The notes under the pieces are model-generated. The model saw nothing but the letters and a program-made list of their open reading frames with translations. It searched no databases and had not been told where the DNA came from. From NCBI GenBank assembly GCA_934316925.1, contig CAKREC010000003.1, positions 12,261 to 76,260 of the forward strand: 64,000 nucleotides of DNA, read 5' to 3'. The position numbers and the translations under genes were made by a program. Shown piece by piece: positions 34,229 to 42,556 of this stretch; the first letter of the stretch is position 1; every line of letters starts with the position of its first letter. Origin of the DNA: an uncultured Eubacterium sp. GTDB lineage: Bacteria > Bacillota > Clostridia > Lachnospirales > Lachnospiraceae.

Positions 34229-35335
34229 TTGAAACAACGGATTTTTTTAGAATCTGAGAAATTGCAGCCAGGGATGCAGATCGATCAGTATGTAGTCGAC
34301 CGAATGGATCGCATCCTGGTTCAGCGGGGGATCCTGCTGGACGCTGTCGTGATCCAGCAGATCCGGCGAAGGGGGATCGCCGGAGTCTTTGTTTTGCTGG
34401 AAGTGGACGGTGCCACCGAAGCACCCGTACCACCGCTGATCATTCCGGACTTTGTCAAAGAACAGATTGCCACAAGGCGCAAAGAGGATCCAAAAAAAGT
34501 AGATCTTTCTGCAGAAGTAAAAAAAAGGATTTCCAAAGGAATCGAATTTTTATACAACAATTCGGATTCTTCTAAGTTTTTTGAAACCAGTAACCGCATT
34601 ACCTCTGAACTTCTTTCCGCTATTGATGAAAACAATGCGCTGGCGGTTGACATCAGTATGCTGAAAACAAGCGATGAGTACACATTTAAGCACAGTGTTG
34701 ATGTGGCGACCATGTCGATGATCTGTGCCAAAAAGCAGGGGCTGCCCAGCCACCAGATCAAAGAGATCGGGATTGCCGGACTACTTCATGATATGGGCAA
34801 GTCCAAAGTGCCGCCTGAGATTTTGAACAAACCGGCGAAACTTACCAAAGAAGAGTTTGAACTTATGAAAAAGCATCCGATCTGGGGATATGAGATTTTG
34901 AAGGACAAGCCGGAATTTCAGGGTGCTATTTCCATCGCCGTATTACAGCATCATGAAAAATGTAACGGCAGCGGGTATCCTTTTGGCGTATTTTCTTCAC
35001 AGATCCACCCATACGCCAAGATCATTACGGTCACCGATATTTACGATGCACTGGTCACCGACCGCCCATACAAGAAAAGCTTCACGCAACGTGAAGCCGT
35101 AGAAATCATTTTATCTATGCCGGAAGAGTTGGATGTCGACTGTATCCGCAGCTTTATGGAAACCGTGATCCTCTATCCGGTCGATTCGATCGTAACGCTG
35201 AGCAATGGCGAAAAAGCACAAGTGATTGAAAATCATACCGGTTCGGTTCTGCGTCCTACCGTGATCGGATTGACCACTGGAAAAATCTACAATCTTTCCG
35301 ACGATATTTCATGTGCCAGTCTGGTGATACAATAA
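34229..35335 (+). CDS. HD-GYP domain protein, putative cyclic-di-GMP phosphodiesterase
   Basis: The start is a TTG at 34229 with AGGAGGGA upstream. The 368-residue protein has an N-terminal region of unclear fold (about 1-130) and an HD-GYP domain (about 135-330) with HD in GLLHDMGKSKVPPEIL (about residue 188), then HPIWGYEIL and HHEKCNGSGYP (about 251), including the GYP triad. HD-GYP proteins hydrolyse cyclic di-GMP to GMP or pGpG, or act as HD hydrolases. No receiver, PAS or membrane segment is seen. No GGDEF protein is in the window to pair with it. Monocistronic. Confidence 0.85.
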   Translation: MKQRIFLESEKLQPGMQIDQYVVDRMDRILVQRGILLDAVVIQQIRRRGIAGVFVLLEVDGATEAPVPPLIIPDFVKEQIATRRKEDPKKVDLSAEVKKRISKGIEFLYNNSDSSKFFETSNRITSELLSAIDENNALAVDISMLKTSDEYTFKHSVDVATMSMICAKKQGLPSHQIKEIGIAGLLHDMGKSKVPPEILNKPAKLTKEEFELMKKHPIWGYEILKDKPEFQGAISIAVLQHHEKCNGSGYPFGVFSSQIHPYAKIITVTDIYDALVTDRPYKKSFTQREAVEIILSMPEELDVDCIRSFMETVILYPVDSIVTLSNGEKAQVIENHTGSVLRPTVIGLTTGKIYNLSDDISCASLVIQ

Positions 35336-35344
35336 ACTTGTATC

Positions 35345-35367
35345 TGCCAGCTGGCACTTTTTATTTG
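35345..35367 (+). terminator. Weak hairpin terminator after the HD-GYP gene
   Basis: A self-complementary TGCCAGCTGGCA is followed by ACTTTTTAT. The loop would be very small, so the structure is a weak terminator candidate. Confidence 0.4.
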
Positions 35368-35389
35368 CTCATATTTTAACCGTTTGTTC

Positions 35390-35881
35390 TTATTTCAACC
35401 GATTGATGACTTCCTGCACGGTAGCCTCAATGTCTTTTTCAATGCCAATCGTAATATCCGCATATTCGCGATACAATCCAATCCGCTCCCGGTACACATC
35501 TTCCAGCGTCTGATCTTTTTCACAGGCGATCCCCCGTGTCTTGATGTTGGTGATCCGATGCTGCAATTCCAACAATGGCACATCCAAAAATACAAAAACG
35601 CCATTCTCGCGCAAATACGCCATCGCTGCCGGTTCCAGAACAACACTTCCTCCTGTGGCGATGATCGTGTTCGTATACTGGCTTGCCAGTACAGTGTCCT
35701 CTTCTTCCTGCAAAAAGGCCCGCAGTCCATCCTGATCCAGAATTTCCTGCAGCTTTCTTCCAGTTCTCTCCATAATATCAAGATCCAGATCTGCAAATTT
35801 CATGCCAAGTGCCTTTGCCAGTAAAACGCCTACCGTTGACTTGCCAGACCCCGGCATTCCAATCAGCACAATATTTCTCAT
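35390..35881 (-). CDS. aroK: Shikimate kinase
   Basis: This 163-residue P-loop kinase phosphorylates shikimate in aromatic amino acid synthesis. It has Walker A GMPGSGKST (residues 7-15), the shikimate-contact D in DLDLDIMERTG (about 31-36), and the GG motif IIATGGSVVL (about 75). The start at 35881 (MRNIVLIG) has AGAAGGTG upstream. Other aro genes are not nearby. The inverted-repeat element begins about 23 bp upstream of its start, close enough to affect its promoter. Confidence 0.92.
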   Translation of the reverse strand: MRNIVLIGMPGSGKSTVGVLLAKALGMKFADLDLDIMERTGRKLQEILDQDGLRAFLQEEEDTVLASQYTNTIIATGGSVVLEPAAMAYLRENGVFVFLDVPLLELQHRITNIKTRGIACEKDQTLEDVYRERIGLYREYADITIGIEKDIEATVQEVINRLK

Positions 35882-35903
35882 ATGTACACCTTCTTTCACA
35901 CAA

Positions 35904-36157
35904 TTGTGGACATCTTACCATATTTTTTGGATTGGTGCAATGCTGGTGCTTTTTTATAGTTTCCGTAATGGGGCAGAAAATTTTGCGTCTCGTGGGCGCT
36001 TACGCGTGTGAGTGCTGTCGCACTCCATCCCACTCAACCGCAAAGCTTTTCTGCTCCAAGTACGGAAATATAAAAGAGTGGCAGCAGTCAAGCAAAAAAA
36101 ATGGAGATAGCTTTGGGAACCAGTGTCATTGATACGCCCCATCTTAAACGTCCACAA
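35904..36157. repeat. 254-bp inverted-repeat element (MITE-like or structured RNA)
   Basis: The outer ends are TTGTGGAC (35904-35911) and its complement GTCCACAA (36150-36157). Inside, a long imperfect palindrome pairs TTTATAGTTTCCGTAATG (from about 35953) with TACGGAAATATAAAA (ending 36075), and GGCAGAAAATTTTGCG with CGCAAAGCTTTTCTGC. The centre has nested short hairpins, such as GAGTG-ctgtc-GCACTC (36010-36025) within GTGGG/CCCAC. No credible gene is encoded. This looks like a miniature inverted-repeat element or a large structured RNA; no target-site duplication is evident. Confidence 0.5.
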
Positions 36158-36257
36158 CCTTGATTTTTAAGTATAAAATCAGTACAATGAAAAATAAGTT
36201 TCACAGATTCAAGCAATATTAAAAAGGAGATATAAGTATAATTAGGGGGAATGACTT

Positions 36258-36575
36258 ATGAAACAGTTATATTCGATTATAAAAAAAATTATAGTTATAA
36301 TAATAGGCTTTGTTTGGGGAATGGTTAGTTTCTTTTGGTTAGGGTATAGTATATTAACTCTAGGCAATTTTATGGAAGAACCAGGTTCAGTTGATTATAT
36401 AGCTGAGGGAGAGTCAATGCGTATATATGGATTACTAGGATGCGTTTTATATGTCATAATTTTTGCACCTATATTATTTTTCTTCCATAAACAAAAACAC
36501 TATTTATATATTTTTTTAATATCAATGATTTTGGGTGGAATTATTCCAAGCATTTATGTGTTTGTGATTAGATGA
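36258..36575 (+). CDS. AT-rich small membrane protein, unknown function
   Basis: This 105-residue protein has three hydrophobic segments (about residues 10-36, 57-75 and 82-103) and an acidic loop (EEPGSVDYIAEGES). No family was recognised. It has an obviously higher AT content and many AAA/ATA/TTA codons, unlike its neighbours aroK and the RsmH-like gene. It sits between the inverted-repeat element and the toxin/antisense pair, so it looks like part of a short acquired patch. GGGGGAATG-type binding site: AGGGGGAATGACTT precedes the ATG. Confidence 0.6.
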   Translation: MKQLYSIIKKIIVIIIGFVWGMVSFFWLGYSILTLGNFMEEPGSVDYIAEGESMRIYGLLGCVLYVIIFAPILFFFHKQKHYLYIFLISMILGGIIPSIYVFVIR

Positions 36576-36717
36576 CAGAAAAGAGAATTGATGTAAAAAA
36601 ATAGGAATTATCATTAATTTTATAGTATGTGTTTTTCAATGTTTTCGTAAATATAGTAAGAAACTTTGGATAGCAACAGAAATATATTTTTATAATTTGA
36701 TAAGCCGAATAAAACAG
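36576..36717. other. AT-rich spacer
   Basis: This stretch is very AT-rich and I see no gene in it. It precedes the antisense RNA promoter. Confidence 0.4.
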
Positions 36718-36746
36718 TTGAATTATTTTCAAAATATTACTATAAT
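36718..36746 (+). promoter_or_regulatory. Promoter of the antisense RNA
   Basis: TTGAAT (36718-36723) and TATAAT (36741-36746) are spaced by exactly 17 bp. A transcript from here would start near 36753 and run to the terminator ending at 36847. Confidence 0.7.
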
Positions 36747-36752
36747 GTACTT

Positions 36753-36847
36753 AACAAGAGAACCGATGACTAGATCGACCCTAGCCGTCGGCAGCTAAAA
36801 CAACCAAAGTAGCGCCTTAGTTTACCAGACCGAGGGCGCTACTTTTT
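36753..36847 (+). ncRNA. Putative type I antitoxin RNA, antisense to the small toxin gene
   Basis: The segment has a promoter just upstream and ends in a strong terminator hairpin (AAAGTAGCGCC from 36806, GGCGCTACTTT ending about 36844, then T-run). It encodes no reading frame. Its end overlaps the last codons and the 3' region of the convergent small hydrophobic gene, the arrangement of RatA-type antitoxins on txpA-like toxin mRNAs. An internal segment (CCGATGACTAGATCGACC and GCCGTCGG) can fold; the ends of the transcript are inferred. Confidence 0.55.
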
Positions 36848-36952
36848 GCGTAATATGTAAACAACAAGAGTGATTACCGCACAAAGCATTATTGCAAACT
36901 CAATTTGCACCGCAACACCCATCCGTAGTATACTGTAAAGCATAGAATTCAT
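36839..36952 (-). CDS. Putative small holin-like (type I) toxin peptide
   Basis: This reading frame encodes 37 residues, with a single hydrophobic stretch (about 10-34, EFAIMLCAVITLVVYIL) and a basic end (RKK). That is the shape of TxpA/holin-like type I toxins. The start at 36952 is chosen as the first ATG past the rsmH-like gene; no strong Shine-Dalgarno is seen, so shorter starts (ATG at 36922) are possible. Its 3' end lies inside the terminator of the opposite-strand antisense RNA, which supports a toxin-antitoxin reading. Alternative: a chance frame; the overlap with a good promoter-terminator unit argues against that. Confidence 0.45.
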   Translation of the reverse strand: MNSMLYSILRMGVAVQIEFAIMLCAVITLVVYILRKK

Positions 36953-36979
36953 AAATTTAAACCCTAAAGGAGAATTATT

Positions 36980-38023
36980 TTGGAACAACAGCACAAACGC
37001 AGAGTCCGTTATTCCGGCACTCACCCTCGACGCTATGAGGAAAAATATAAAGAATTAAATCCTGAAAAATACAAAGACGACATTGAAAAGATCATACAGA
37101 AAGGCAAAACACCTGCCGGTATGCACATCCCTATCTGTGTAGATGAGATTCTTTCTTTTTTACAGATCAAGCCGGGACAGATCGGATATGACGCCACACT
37201 TGGATACGGCGGACACTCCCAGCGTATGCTCGCTGCCCTGCAGGGCAAGGGCCATCTGTACGCAACCGATGTCGACCCGATTGAATCCGCCAAAACCAAA
37301 GAACGGCTTGAAAAGGCAGGATATGGTCCGGATCTTTTTACCCTGAAAAACATGAATTTCTGTCATTTGGATGAAGTCTGCCCGGATCACAAATTTGATT
37401 TTGTTCTCGCAGATCTGGGCGTTTCTTCGATGCAGATCGACAACCCGGAGCGTGGATTTACTTTTAAATTCGATGGTCCTCTGGATCTCCGTCTGGATCC
37501 TACCTCCGGTGTATCTGCCGCTGACCGGCTTTATGAACTCTCGAAGGAAGAGATCGTTGGTATGTTAGAAGAAAATGCGGATGAACCGTATGCCTTAGAG
37601 ATTGCCGATGCCATCATCAAAACCTATCACAGTGGCGACAAGATCGACACCACCTTTGCACTGGTTCACGTTATCGAACAAGCACTTTCATTTCTTCCGG
37701 AAAAGGATAAAAAAGAAGGGGTCAAAAAGTCCTGCCAGAGAACTTTTCAAGCCCTTCGTATTGATGTAAACAGTGAATTTGAAGTTTTATATCAGTTTTT
37801 GGACAAGCTGCCGGATGTCGTTGCCCCAGGTGGCAGGATAGCGATCCTCACATTCCACTCCGGTGAAGACCGCCTTGTAAAAAAAGCATTTAAACAGGGA
37901 CTTCGCGAAGGAATTTATTCTGAGGTATCCAAGGATGTGATCCGTCCTTCTGCCAGAGAATGTTTTGAGAATCCGCGTGCCCGTTCCACAAAGATGCGCT
38001 GGGCGATCCGCAGCGAGCAATAG
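36980..38023 (+). CDS. RsmH-like 16S rRNA methyltransferase
   Basis: The start is a TTG with AAAGGAG eight bases upstream; 347 residues. The protein has RsmH/MraW hallmarks: SAM-binding DATLGYGGHSQRML (about residue 71), DFVLADLGVSSMQIDNPERG (about 139) and AILTFHSGEDRLVKKAF (about 293), ending with RSTKMRWAI. RsmH makes N4-methylcytidine at position 1402 of 16S rRNA. It differs from the standard gene in having a basic N-terminal extension of about 45 residues and in not lying in a division/cell-wall (dcw) cluster, so it may be a second copy or a paralogue. The gene converges on the ABC permease gene with only 19 bp between stop codons. Confidence 0.8.
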   Translation: MEQQHKRRVRYSGTHPRRYEEKYKELNPEKYKDDIEKIIQKGKTPAGMHIPICVDEILSFLQIKPGQIGYDATLGYGGHSQRMLAALQGKGHLYATDVDPIESAKTKERLEKAGYGPDLFTLKNMNFCHLDEVCPDHKFDFVLADLGVSSMQIDNPERGFTFKFDGPLDLRLDPTSGVSAADRLYELSKEEIVGMLEENADEPYALEIADAIIKTYHSGDKIDTTFALVHVIEQALSFLPEKDKKEGVKKSCQRTFQALRIDVNSEFEVLYQFLDKLPDVVAPGGRIAILTFHSGEDRLVKKAFKQGLREGIYSEVSKDVIRPSARECFENPRARSTKMRWAIRSEQ

Positions 38024-38042
38024 GCAGCAACCCAGATATTTC

Positions 38043-40568
38043 CTAGATATTTTCATTTCGAATCGTCTCAATGATGTTCTGCTTTTGAATCTGGCGAATG
38101 GAATATTTCATGATCCAAAGCAGGAGCAAAAATACGGCACAGACAGCGATCAGGATCGCCATATACGGCAGCTGAAATGCCAGCTCCAATTCCTTCGCCA
38201 GCTGACGGTGGAACACATATGACAAAGCACTTCCCGCAATCAGTCCAATGACCAGCGCTTTTCCACCATAAAACAGGCTTTCCAGTCCCACCATGCGGTT
38301 AAACTCTGCTTTTGTCATACCAATCGACCGCAACATGGCAAATTCTTTACAACGCAGCTCCATACTCGTTGTGATCGTATTAAAGATATTCGTAATACCG
38401 ATCAGTGAAATTACCACGATAAAACCATACATAAAGATTTCAATCACCAAATAAATGGCATCTTGAGAGCGTTTTTCTTCCAACGCATTGTAAAAATCTT
38501 CGGTTTTGTATGGGCCAGCCTGGATCATGCTTGCCTGAATCTGATCTGCATCATCCGAATCCAAATACAATGTCATCGCACTCATTGTCGGTGCGCCCGC
38601 TTTCTCCATCCAGTTGTTTTCTACAATGATCATTCCTGCATCACTGAAAGTCTGCAAAAAACCAACCGGTTTCTTATCCGTGATCGCCGTGATCGGCATT
38701 TCTGCTTTTTTCGTTTCACGATCAACCTCAAAACGTCCCGATAGCGTATCTCCCTTTTGGTAATCATAGACAGAATAACTTACTTTCCGGTCATCATCTT
38801 CCACCGTACTCACGCTTTCGTTGACAAGAATGGCTCCTTCTTTCGTCTCTTTCGGATTCAGCCCCAGCGAAATTACATAGTTTTCATAACTTTTCGGCGA
38901 CATCACAACGACACTTGGACTTCCGACATCTTCTATGCTCAATTCCTTCATCCATTTTTTCATCGCATCCGAATATTTGGGAGATTGGATTCCAAAGATA
39001 CTATACTTAACCAGTGTATAATCTTTTATGTCAAATTGAGACTCCAGATTCTGTACTGTTTTTTCAGCTTCATCCATGGATTGTTGATAGCTGCCCATGC
39101 TTACCGAAAGCGTGTACCCATTCTCTCCGAGATAATACTGTGCTCCCCGGAACATCAGACTCATAAAACCATATAATGCCACAAATGTTGTTACACTGAT
39201 CGCAATGGAAATGGTTGCTACACGATATTTTTTCCGATTACGCTTCTTGTTCTTATAAGCAAGCACTCCACCTATACCAAATAATTTCTTTATATATCCT
39301 GGTGTTTTTACCTCTTTTGCGCGAAGTTTGATCTCTTCATTTCCATGGATCGCAACGATCGGCGAGATCTTCGATGCTTTGCGGGATGGTTTCCCTGCCG
39401 CAAAGAAAATCGTAACGGCAGTCAGCAGAACTGCCAGTAAAATGCCGACAAGTGATGGGCGAAAGTGCAGTTCAAACTGTAATGATTCTTTCAAAAGAAC
39501 ATTTACGATCTTCACAAGAATGCACGATGCCAGCAAGCCACATCCTACACCAAGCGGTGTTGCGATCGCCCCCAAAAGATACCCCTCGTAATAAACATTC
39601 TGCTTGATCTGACGTGGCGTAGCACCGATCGATGCCAGCATACCATACTGCTTTGTTTTCTCACTGATCGAGATCTGAAAGCTGTTGCTGATGCAAAAAA
39701 CAGATGTAAGCACAATAATAGCAAATACAATACCGGACATGCCATAAAGTACAGAAAGCGAGGAATCGCGCAGATCGAGTGTCTCATACTGCAACAAAGT
39801 AGCATTCGAAAATACATCCATGTCCTTATACGTCTTTTCAATCGTTTCTCGGTCTCTCAATGCCTGCTTGTTAAATCTTGCATAAACATCTTTTCCAGCA
39901 TAAGTGCTTGCCAATTTGCTTGTGTCACAATACGTAAATACACTGTATCCCGGTGCCCAACGGTACTCTTCCTCGGTAGAAGGCCGCTCGCAGATTCCGA
40001 CTATCGTGTATTTCTTTTTTTCTCCCGGCTCCCATGTTTCCTCCGGATCATAACTGTCATCCTGCGTCAGAATCTTTCCTTTACTGGTACGTTTTCCCAA
40101 TTGTAATTCCAGTTTATCCCCCACATGATAAGTCACACCTCCGTTGGTCTGGATGTGGCTGGAGATCAAAAGTTCCGTATCATTTTCCGGAAACCGCCCC
40201 TGAGTAAGCCGCAGGCTGGACTGCTCCATTGCCTTTTTATCGACTCCGATCACATATAAATACGGTTTGTCTTCATTGGCAGATCCCTCCAGCTTGCTGT
40301 AGCCAAGACCTGCCATTTCATAATACTGCTCGACATCGCGGTTGTTCGTGATCCGGGTTTCCTGTTCTTCTGTCACCTGTGCAAAACGGTAGTGATAATT
40401 TCCATCCCGGTTCCGACTCAGATCGATCATGCTGAGCCGGAAGCTGGCTGCCATTGTCGCAACGGCAACTAAAAGCGCTGTCGCCAGCATAATTCCGATC
40501 ATGGTTACGATCGACCGTTTTTTATTCAGTTTCAGATTTTTTTGTGTCAGACGACTTAATAAGCTCAT
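38043..40568 (-). CDS. FtsX-type ABC transporter permease
   Basis: This 841-residue permease is of the MacB/antimicrobial-peptide exporter class. It has an N-terminal helix, a large extracytoplasmic domain (about 45-265), three helices of the first FtsX domain (about 270-400), a second extracytoplasmic domain (about 470-700) and a C-terminal FtsX domain with three more helices (about 710-825). It forms the membrane part of an exporter with the ATPase encoded directly upstream (15 bp apart). The adjacent two-component genes suggest induction by an envelope-active substrate. AAATGGGGTGAG-type site precedes the ATG at 40568. Confidence 0.88.
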   Translation of the reverse strand: MSLLSRLTQKNLKLNKKRSIVTMIGIMLATALLVAVATMAASFRLSMIDLSRNRDGNYHYRFAQVTEEQETRITNNRDVEQYYEMAGLGYSKLEGSANEDKPYLYVIGVDKKAMEQSSLRLTQGRFPENDTELLISSHIQTNGGVTYHVGDKLELQLGKRTSKGKILTQDDSYDPEETWEPGEKKKYTIVGICERPSTEEEYRWAPGYSVFTYCDTSKLASTYAGKDVYARFNKQALRDRETIEKTYKDMDVFSNATLLQYETLDLRDSSLSVLYGMSGIVFAIIVLTSVFCISNSFQISISEKTKQYGMLASIGATPRQIKQNVYYEGYLLGAIATPLGVGCGLLASCILVKIVNVLLKESLQFELHFRPSLVGILLAVLLTAVTIFFAAGKPSRKASKISPIVAIHGNEEIKLRAKEVKTPGYIKKLFGIGGVLAYKNKKRNRKKYRVATISIAISVTTFVALYGFMSLMFRGAQYYLGENGYTLSVSMGSYQQSMDEAEKTVQNLESQFDIKDYTLVKYSIFGIQSPKYSDAMKKWMKELSIEDVGSPSVVVMSPKSYENYVISLGLNPKETKEGAILVNESVSTVEDDDRKVSYSVYDYQKGDTLSGRFEVDRETKKAEMPITAITDKKPVGFLQTFSDAGMIIVENNWMEKAGAPTMSAMTLYLDSDDADQIQASMIQAGPYKTEDFYNALEEKRSQDAIYLVIEIFMYGFIVVISLIGITNIFNTITTSMELRCKEFAMLRSIGMTKAEFNRMVGLESLFYGGKALVIGLIAGSALSYVFHRQLAKELELAFQLPYMAILIAVCAVFLLLLWIMKYSIRQIQKQNIIETIRNENI

Positions 40569-40583
40569 TTTCTCACCCCATTT

Positions 40584-41252
40584 CTACTCAGAAACAAGAC
40601 GGCCATCCTCAATGCGGAGGATACGGTCTGCAATTCCTGCAATTTCCAGATTGTGAGTGATCATGATGATCGTCTGTTTGTATTTCCGATTGGAATTTTT
40701 CAAAAGTTCCACGATCTCATCACTGGATTTACTGTCAAGATTTCCGGTCGGCTCATCGGCCAGCACAATTGCCGGATTGCTGATCAGCGCTCTTCCGATC
40801 GACACACGCTGCTGCTGTCCGCCCGACAATTCATTTGGCAGATGTTCTACCCGGTGCTCCAGTCCCAGATCCTGAAGCATCGCGTTCAGCGTTTCCTCAT
40901 CTGCTTTTTTCCCATCCAGTTCCAATGGCAATGTAATATTTTCTTTGACGTTCAAAATCGGGATCAAGTTGTAAAACTGATAGATCAATCCTACCTGTCT
41001 TCTTCGAAAGATTGCCAGTTTGTCATTGCTAAGATCATATATATTTTGCCCCTGGATATATACGCTTCCACTTGTTGGGCGATCCACGCCTCCCAACAAA
41101 TGCAGCAAGGTTGACTTGCCGCTTCCTGAGCTTCCCACGATGGCAACAAACTCCCCTTGTTCCACAGAGAAACTCATATCATTGACCGCTACGACCTGAT
41201 TGTCGCCTTTACCATAAACTTTCGTTAAATGCTCCACCTTTAATACTTCCAT
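40584..41252 (-). CDS. ABC transporter ATP-binding protein, MacB/LolD type
   Basis: This 222-residue ATPase has Walker A GSSGSGKS (about residue 40), the Q-loop, signature LSGGQQQRVSIGRAL (about 142), Walker B AIVLADEPTGNLD (about 160) and the D-loop. The DEPTGNLD form is characteristic of exporters that partner FtsX-like permeases. It is the first gene of the transporter operon and is preceded by a direct-repeat operator. GGAAGG precedes the ATG. Confidence 0.92.
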   Translation of the reverse strand: MEVLKVEHLTKVYGKGDNQVVAVNDMSFSVEQGEFVAIVGSSGSGKSTLLHLLGGVDRPTSGSVYIQGQNIYDLSNDKLAIFRRRQVGLIYQFYNLIPILNVKENITLPLELDGKKADEETLNAMLQDLGLEHRVEHLPNELSGGQQQRVSIGRALISNPAIVLADEPTGNLDSKSSDEIVELLKNSNRKYKQTIIMITHNLEIAGIADRILRIEDGRLVSE

Positions 41253-41301
41253 AACACTCTTCCTTTCCTTTTTTTACAATCTTTATGGTAAAGTTTGAAA
41301 A

Positions 41302-41319
41302 TGACATTGCAGTGACATT
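41302..41319. promoter_or_regulatory. Direct repeats, probable response-regulator operator
   Basis: Two TGACATT copies (41302-41308 and 41313-41319) are spaced 11 bp, one helical turn. OmpR-family regulators bind such tandem sites. They lie between the kinase stop and the ATPase gene start, so they could drive the transporter genes separately from the regulator genes. The second copy overlaps the kinase stop codon. Confidence 0.55.
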
Positions 41320-42553
41320 AAAAAATATATTTTAGAATAAATTTTGTCTCCTCAGAGTTGGATTCCACCGTGAGATAACCACCCTGCCGTTCAATGATCG
41401 CCTTGGCGAGTGGCAGCCCGATCCCGATACTATTTTCCTCAAACTTGCCTTCACTGTAGTATCTGGTAAAAATCTGTCGTTTTTGTTTGTTACTTAGTGG
41501 TTTGCCCTCATTGATGACCACAATCTCCGCATAGACATCATTTGCCTTTGCCGCAATTGTCACATTTTTTCCCGCATCACTGTATTCCAGCGCATTTTTG
41601 ATGATATTCTGAAGTGCCTCCCGGTTCCAATTGTAATCCGCACACAATATAATGTCCTGTAGCATTTCCGGATCGTATTCCACTTTTAATCCACGAAGTT
41701 CCGCCAAAACAGATAAGTTATCCACAGCCTCCCGGATCATATCCACAACAAAAAATCGTTTGTTCTCAAATTCCACCATACCGGCATCCAGACGGGACAA
41801 TTTCAACATGGAAACGATCATCCAGTTCATTCCTCCCACCTGCCGGTTACATTCTGCAATAAATTTATTTTTTATGTCTTCGTCCATATCCGGGTTGTCT
41901 ACCATATCGTCAAGCAAGATCTGTATTGAACTAAGCGGTGTTTTTAACTGGTGCGAAATATCCGACACAGACTCTGCCAGCGCCACCTTTTTCTTTTTTG
42001 CATCCTGCTCCTGTTCCCGCAACATGAGTGTAAGCTTAAACAGATGATTTTTCAGATTGCTCAGTTCATCGTCTGAATTGTCCTCAAGCTCCAGATCATA
42101 CTGTCCTCTTGCGATCCGGTCCATATAATTTTCCAGTTCCTGCAACCGGCTCTGTCGTTTTCTGACATATAAATAAAACATGCCAAAGAAAAGTCCCTCT
42201 GCCACAAGGAACATTCCCATTGCCACAACGATCTGCCGTGTAGATTCCTTCGTATTGAGATAATTACTGCCCGGAAAATACCCATACTCTTTTAACGCTT
42301 CTCTCAGTTCTTTTCTCTGCTGCGCGTCCCCTTCCTGCTTTCCAGACAAAACAGCAGTAATGCCGGAAATATCCTGCGGCATTTCCCCGTTGTTTGTTTC
42401 TATGATAAGATCAAGGATCTTCCGGTTCTCGGCACCTCTCATATACGCATGAAGAAAAAGCATAAGGATAAGCAGGAGCACAGCCATGGCAATGCCGCCT
42501 GCAATTCCGAGCACCATATATTTTTTTGCTTCTTTATTCTTGTAAGCATTCAT
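41318..42553 (-). CDS. Sensor histidine kinase of the ABC exporter locus
   Basis: This 411-residue kinase has two transmembrane helices (about residues 14-36 and 108-128) enclosing an extracytoplasmic loop, a HAMP-like segment, a HisKA domain with SHQLKTPLSSIQILLDDM (His near 203) and an HATPase domain (N-box LQNIIKNALEYSDAG, later GIGLPLAKAI). It overlaps neither neighbour; it follows the regulator gene by 3 bp. Together they form an OmpR-type two-component system that probably controls the transporter downstream. Confidence 0.9.
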   Translation of the reverse strand: MNAYKNKEAKKYMVLGIAGGIAMAVLLLILMLFLHAYMRGAENRKILDLIIETNNGEMPQDISGITAVLSGKQEGDAQQRKELREALKEYGYFPGSNYLNTKESTRQIVVAMGMFLVAEGLFFGMFYLYVRKRQSRLQELENYMDRIARGQYDLELEDNSDDELSNLKNHLFKLTLMLREQEQDAKKKKVALAESVSDISHQLKTPLSSIQILLDDMVDNPDMDEDIKNKFIAECNRQVGGMNWMIVSMLKLSRLDAGMVEFENKRFFVVDMIREAVDNLSVLAELRGLKVEYDPEMLQDIILCADYNWNREALQNIIKNALEYSDAGKNVTIAAKANDVYAEIVVINEGKPLSNKQKRQIFTRYYSEGKFEENSIGIGLPLAKAIIERQGGYLTVESNSEETKFILKYIF

Positions 42554-42556
42554 TTT

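Noticed and set aside
35954..36157. Short open frame inside the inverted-repeat element
   Set aside because: It lies entirely in the palindromic element, lacks a binding site and is not protein-like.
35890..36170. Target-site duplication around the inverted-repeat element
   Set aside because: Flanking bases CACAA and CCTTG do not match as a direct repeat, so insertion by transposition cannot be shown.
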